A DNA stretch of 13,945 nt, taken from Syntrophomonas sp. UBA5432 (lineage in GTDB: Bacteria > Bacillota > Syntrophomonadia > Syntrophomonadales > Syntrophomonadaceae). The position numbers were made by a program, and so were the translations under genes. Positions 12,039 through 13,945 of this stretch are shown piece after piece. How positions within the stretch are numbered: the first letter of the stretch is position 1; every line of letters starts with the position of its first letter. The notes under the pieces were generated by a model. It was given only the letters and a program-made list of their open reading frames with translations. It was not told where the DNA came from and did not search any database. The DNA is taken from NCBI GenBank assembly GCA_002424365.1, contig DIRQ01000034.1, positions 1 to 13,945 of the forward strand. Reading direction: 5' to 3'.

Positions 12039-13945
12039 ATGAATAATACTCAAATCGAACTTTTGGCTCCGGCGGGTAGATGGGAAGCCATGGAGAAGGT
12101 TGCTGCTGCCGGTGCGGATGCGGTCTACCTTGGCGGCAAGAGATTTAATATGCGCCTGCTTCAGCCCGGTTTTAATTTTTCTGACCAGGAATTACGCGAT
12201 GCCGTGGAATACCTGCACCAGCAGGATAAGCGTTTGTACCTCACTATAAATAACCTTTATTATGATGAGGAAATAGAGGAACTTGCCGATTACCTCCTGT
12301 TCCTGCAAGAACTGGGTGTAGATGCCCTGATTATACAGGACAGTGCTATTATCAAACTACATCAGCAACTGGGTTTAACCGTACCGCTGCATGCCAGCGT
12401 GCAGATGGGGCTGGGTAGTACCGAGGCAGTTAAGTTCTTTGCCGATAACGGTGTCAGCCGGGTAATATTATCTAAAAACCTGAGTCTTCAGGAGATATCG
12501 CAGATTTATAAAGAAACCGGCATAGATATTGAGTATTTTGCCCATGGAGATTTATGCATCTCCCATACCGGTCAGTGTATGATGAGTAATATAATTGCAT
12601 CTAAAAGCGGTAACCGCGGTATATGTATCAAACCCTGCCGCTGGCAGTATACCCTGGAGGGGGTCCCCGATGCCGGTAATGAACCCGGTTATTATTTGGC
12701 TCATAAGGATCTATGTTTACACTCCCATCTGCAAGCACTGGTTGCAGCCGGGGTTAGCAGTTTTAAAATAGAAGGACGTATGCGGGAAGGAGAGTTTCTG
12801 GCTTTTCTGGTAGGGATATATAGAAAAGCCTTGGATCGCATTATTACCAACCCGGGAGATGCTCAACCTGACCCGGAAGATGTAAACAAACTGCAAGAAA
12901 AACGGGTAAGAAACTTTACTACCGCTAATTTATTCGGGAGAACTAGGCTAAATACGGTAGACTTGAGTGGAGAACGGGAACCTTTTTTCTCTACTGCTCC
13001 CCGTTTTCTGGATAAGTTGCAAGACGAGAATTATACTGATTTTTCGGACATTAAGCCGGTTGCAGGTCCGGCAGCAATTACGGTAAAAGTAGCCCATCTG
13101 GATGCACTGATATCCTTAATGAATGCGGGCGTCAACAGATTTATCCTGGGTTATGAATATATACGACAGTATGGTGCTGGATGGAATAAGAAACAGATAG
13201 CTAAAGTTTTAGAGCAGGATATAAAACAGGATACCACGATAATCGTTGAAACTCCCCGAATAGTTTGTGGCGATGAAATTAGCGACATAGAAAAATTGTT
13301 GGATTGGATGAGGGCCCAAAACCTTACTGAGGTGCTGGTAAATGATTTCGGCAGCCTGCGGCTAGCGTTGGATAAAGGATTTACCGTAAGCGGAGGCCCG
13401 GGACTTAACCTGAGTAACAGCATTACCGCAGCATTTCTCAGGGATAGTGGTCTGAAACGAATAACCGCTTCGCTGGAGTTGAATTTTAACCGCTTGGAAA
13501 GAATTTTGCAAACCGGACAGTCGGTGGAGATGGTGGTACATGGCCCCCTTTGTGGCATTATTAGCGATTTTTGTCCGGCTCACATAGTTACTGGCGGTTT
13601 AGAGGAAGTGAACTGTTCCGGGTATTGTCAAAGAAAAGACTATGCATTGGTAGATAAGCATGGTCAGCGTTACCCCATTACCAGTGATGCCCGTTGCCGC
13701 AATTACATTTATTATCCTTATCACTTGTGTCTATTTTCTTATCTACCGCAGCTGTATGCAGCCGGGTTAAGATACCTGCGCCTGGATGGGCAATATTATG
13801 AACCAGAACAGCTTTTGCCAACGGTAGCTATATACCGTAAGGCTATAAACAATTTGGAAATGGGAGTCTGGCAGCAGCAGGATAATTACCTGAAACTACT
13901 GCAGCTTCACCCCCGGGGTTTAACGGCAGCACCGTACTTTGGGAG
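12039..13945 (+). CDS. U32-family protein with two U32-like halves (partial, C-terminus outside window)
   Basis: An ATG at 12039 opens a frame that runs to the window edge, 635 residues so far. The N-terminal half is a typical peptidase U32 family protein: ELLAPAGRWEAMEKVAAAGADAVYLG at about 7-32, VPLHASVQMGL, then HGDLCISHTGQC and GICIKPCRWQY with cysteines at 173, 180, 196, 200 and 226, and FKIEGRMREGEFLAFLVGIYRKAL. Studied U32 relatives (TrhP, RlhA, UbiU/UbiV) modify RNA or ubiquinone precursors and hold an iron-sulfur cluster with such cysteines; protease activity is poorly supported for most. From about residue 345 a second, weaker half repeats the same order: HGPLCGIISDFC, GYCQRKDYAL, DARCRNY and LRYLRLDGQYYEPEQLLPTVAIYRKAI. 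The nearest upstream purine stretch (AAAGGG) is 12 bases away, so translation may be weak. Substrate unknown. Confidence 0.88.
   Translation, partial: MNNTQIELLAPAGRWEAMEKVAAAGADAVYLGGKRFNMRLLQPGFNFSDQELRDAVEYLHQQDKRLYLTINNLYYDEEIEELADYLLFLQELGVDALIIQDSAIIKLHQQLGLTVPLHASVQMGLGSTEAVKFFADNGVSRVILSKNLSLQEISQIYKETGIDIEYFAHGDLCISHTGQCMMSNIIASKSGNRGICIKPCRWQYTLEGVPDAGNEPGYYLAHKDLCLHSHLQALVAAGVSSFKIEGRMREGEFLAFLVGIYRKALDRIITNPGDAQPDPEDVNKLQEKRVRNFTTANLFGRTRLNTVDLSGEREPFFSTAPRFLDKLQDENYTDFSDIKPVAGPAAITVKVAHLDALISLMNAGVNRFILGYEYIRQYGAGWNKKQIAKVLEQDIKQDTTIIVETPRIVCGDEISDIEKLLDWMRAQNLTEVLVNDFGSLRLALDKGFTVSGGPGLNLSNSITAAFLRDSGLKRITASLELNFNRLERILQTGQSVEMVVHGPLCGIISDFCPAHIVTGGLEEVNCSGYCQRKDYALVDKHGQRYPITSDARCRNYIYYPYHLCLFSYLPQLYAAGLRYLRLDGQYYEPEQLLPTVAIYRKAINNLEMGVWQQQDNYLKLLQLHPRGLTAAPYFG

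Noticed and set aside
13151..13558. Minus-strand frame of 135 codons inside the U32 gene
   Set aside because: Antisense to a continuous, motif-rich U32 coding frame, with no ribosome binding site.

Overview
The window looks like chromosomal DNA of a motile, endospore-forming, anaerobic low-GC Gram-positive bacterium. Sporulation-type genes (sigI/rsgI, a GerW/YtfJ protein, a YlmC/YmxH PRC-barrel protein), flagellar genes (flgG, flgJ) and a soluble NuoE/NuoF pair of the hydrogenase or formate dehydrogenase type all point to a clostridial lineage. A Syntrophomonas-like organism would fit, but this is inference from gene content only. Almost every gene has a strong AGGAGG-type ribosome binding site.

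Region 1 (1-1732): a minus-strand nuoE-nuoF operon; nuoF runs off the left edge. Upstream is a 690-base stretch without a convincing gene. Its minus strand can fold into a structured leader: a module resembling a molybdenum/tungsten cofactor riboswitch (about 1317-1434), then three hairpins, two of them followed by T runs. This links a Mo/W-cofactor-type sensor to an electron-transfer module that would suit a Mo/W formate dehydrogenase.

Region 2 (1733-3681): sigI and an overlapping rsgI-like membrane anti-sigma gene on the plus strand, converging with and overlapping a minus-strand gerW-like gene.

Region 3 (3682-5484): a 352-base intergenic stretch carrying one copy of a dispersed repeat, then a minus-strand flgG-flgJ operon with a candidate sigma-D promoter and a leader able to form two hairpins, then a divergent intergenic region.

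Region 4 (5485-11821): a cluster resembling the Bacillus ylm/division region: ylmC/ymxH-like PRC-barrel gene, nrdR, a minus-strand DUF2007-like gene, pgeF (ylmD), a phoP/phoR-type two-component pair, a YggS-family PLP gene (ylmE), sepF, proC and a yggT (ylmG) gene. The two-component pair lies between ylmD and ylmE, and its kinase has no membrane segment.

Region 5 (11822-13945): an intergenic stretch with the second copy of the dispersed repeat (a conserved head followed by heptamers like GAGTGAG), then a large U32-family gene running off the right edge. That protein appears to contain two successive U32-like halves, each with its own cysteine cluster.

No rRNA, tRNA, CRISPR array, insertion sequence or phage gene was seen. 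The least ordinary items are the riboswitch-like leader of nuoEF, the dispersed head-plus-heptamer element, the altered Asn-Pro motif of the RsgI-like protein, the G9 tract abutting the ylmC-like start codon, and the tandem U32 protein.
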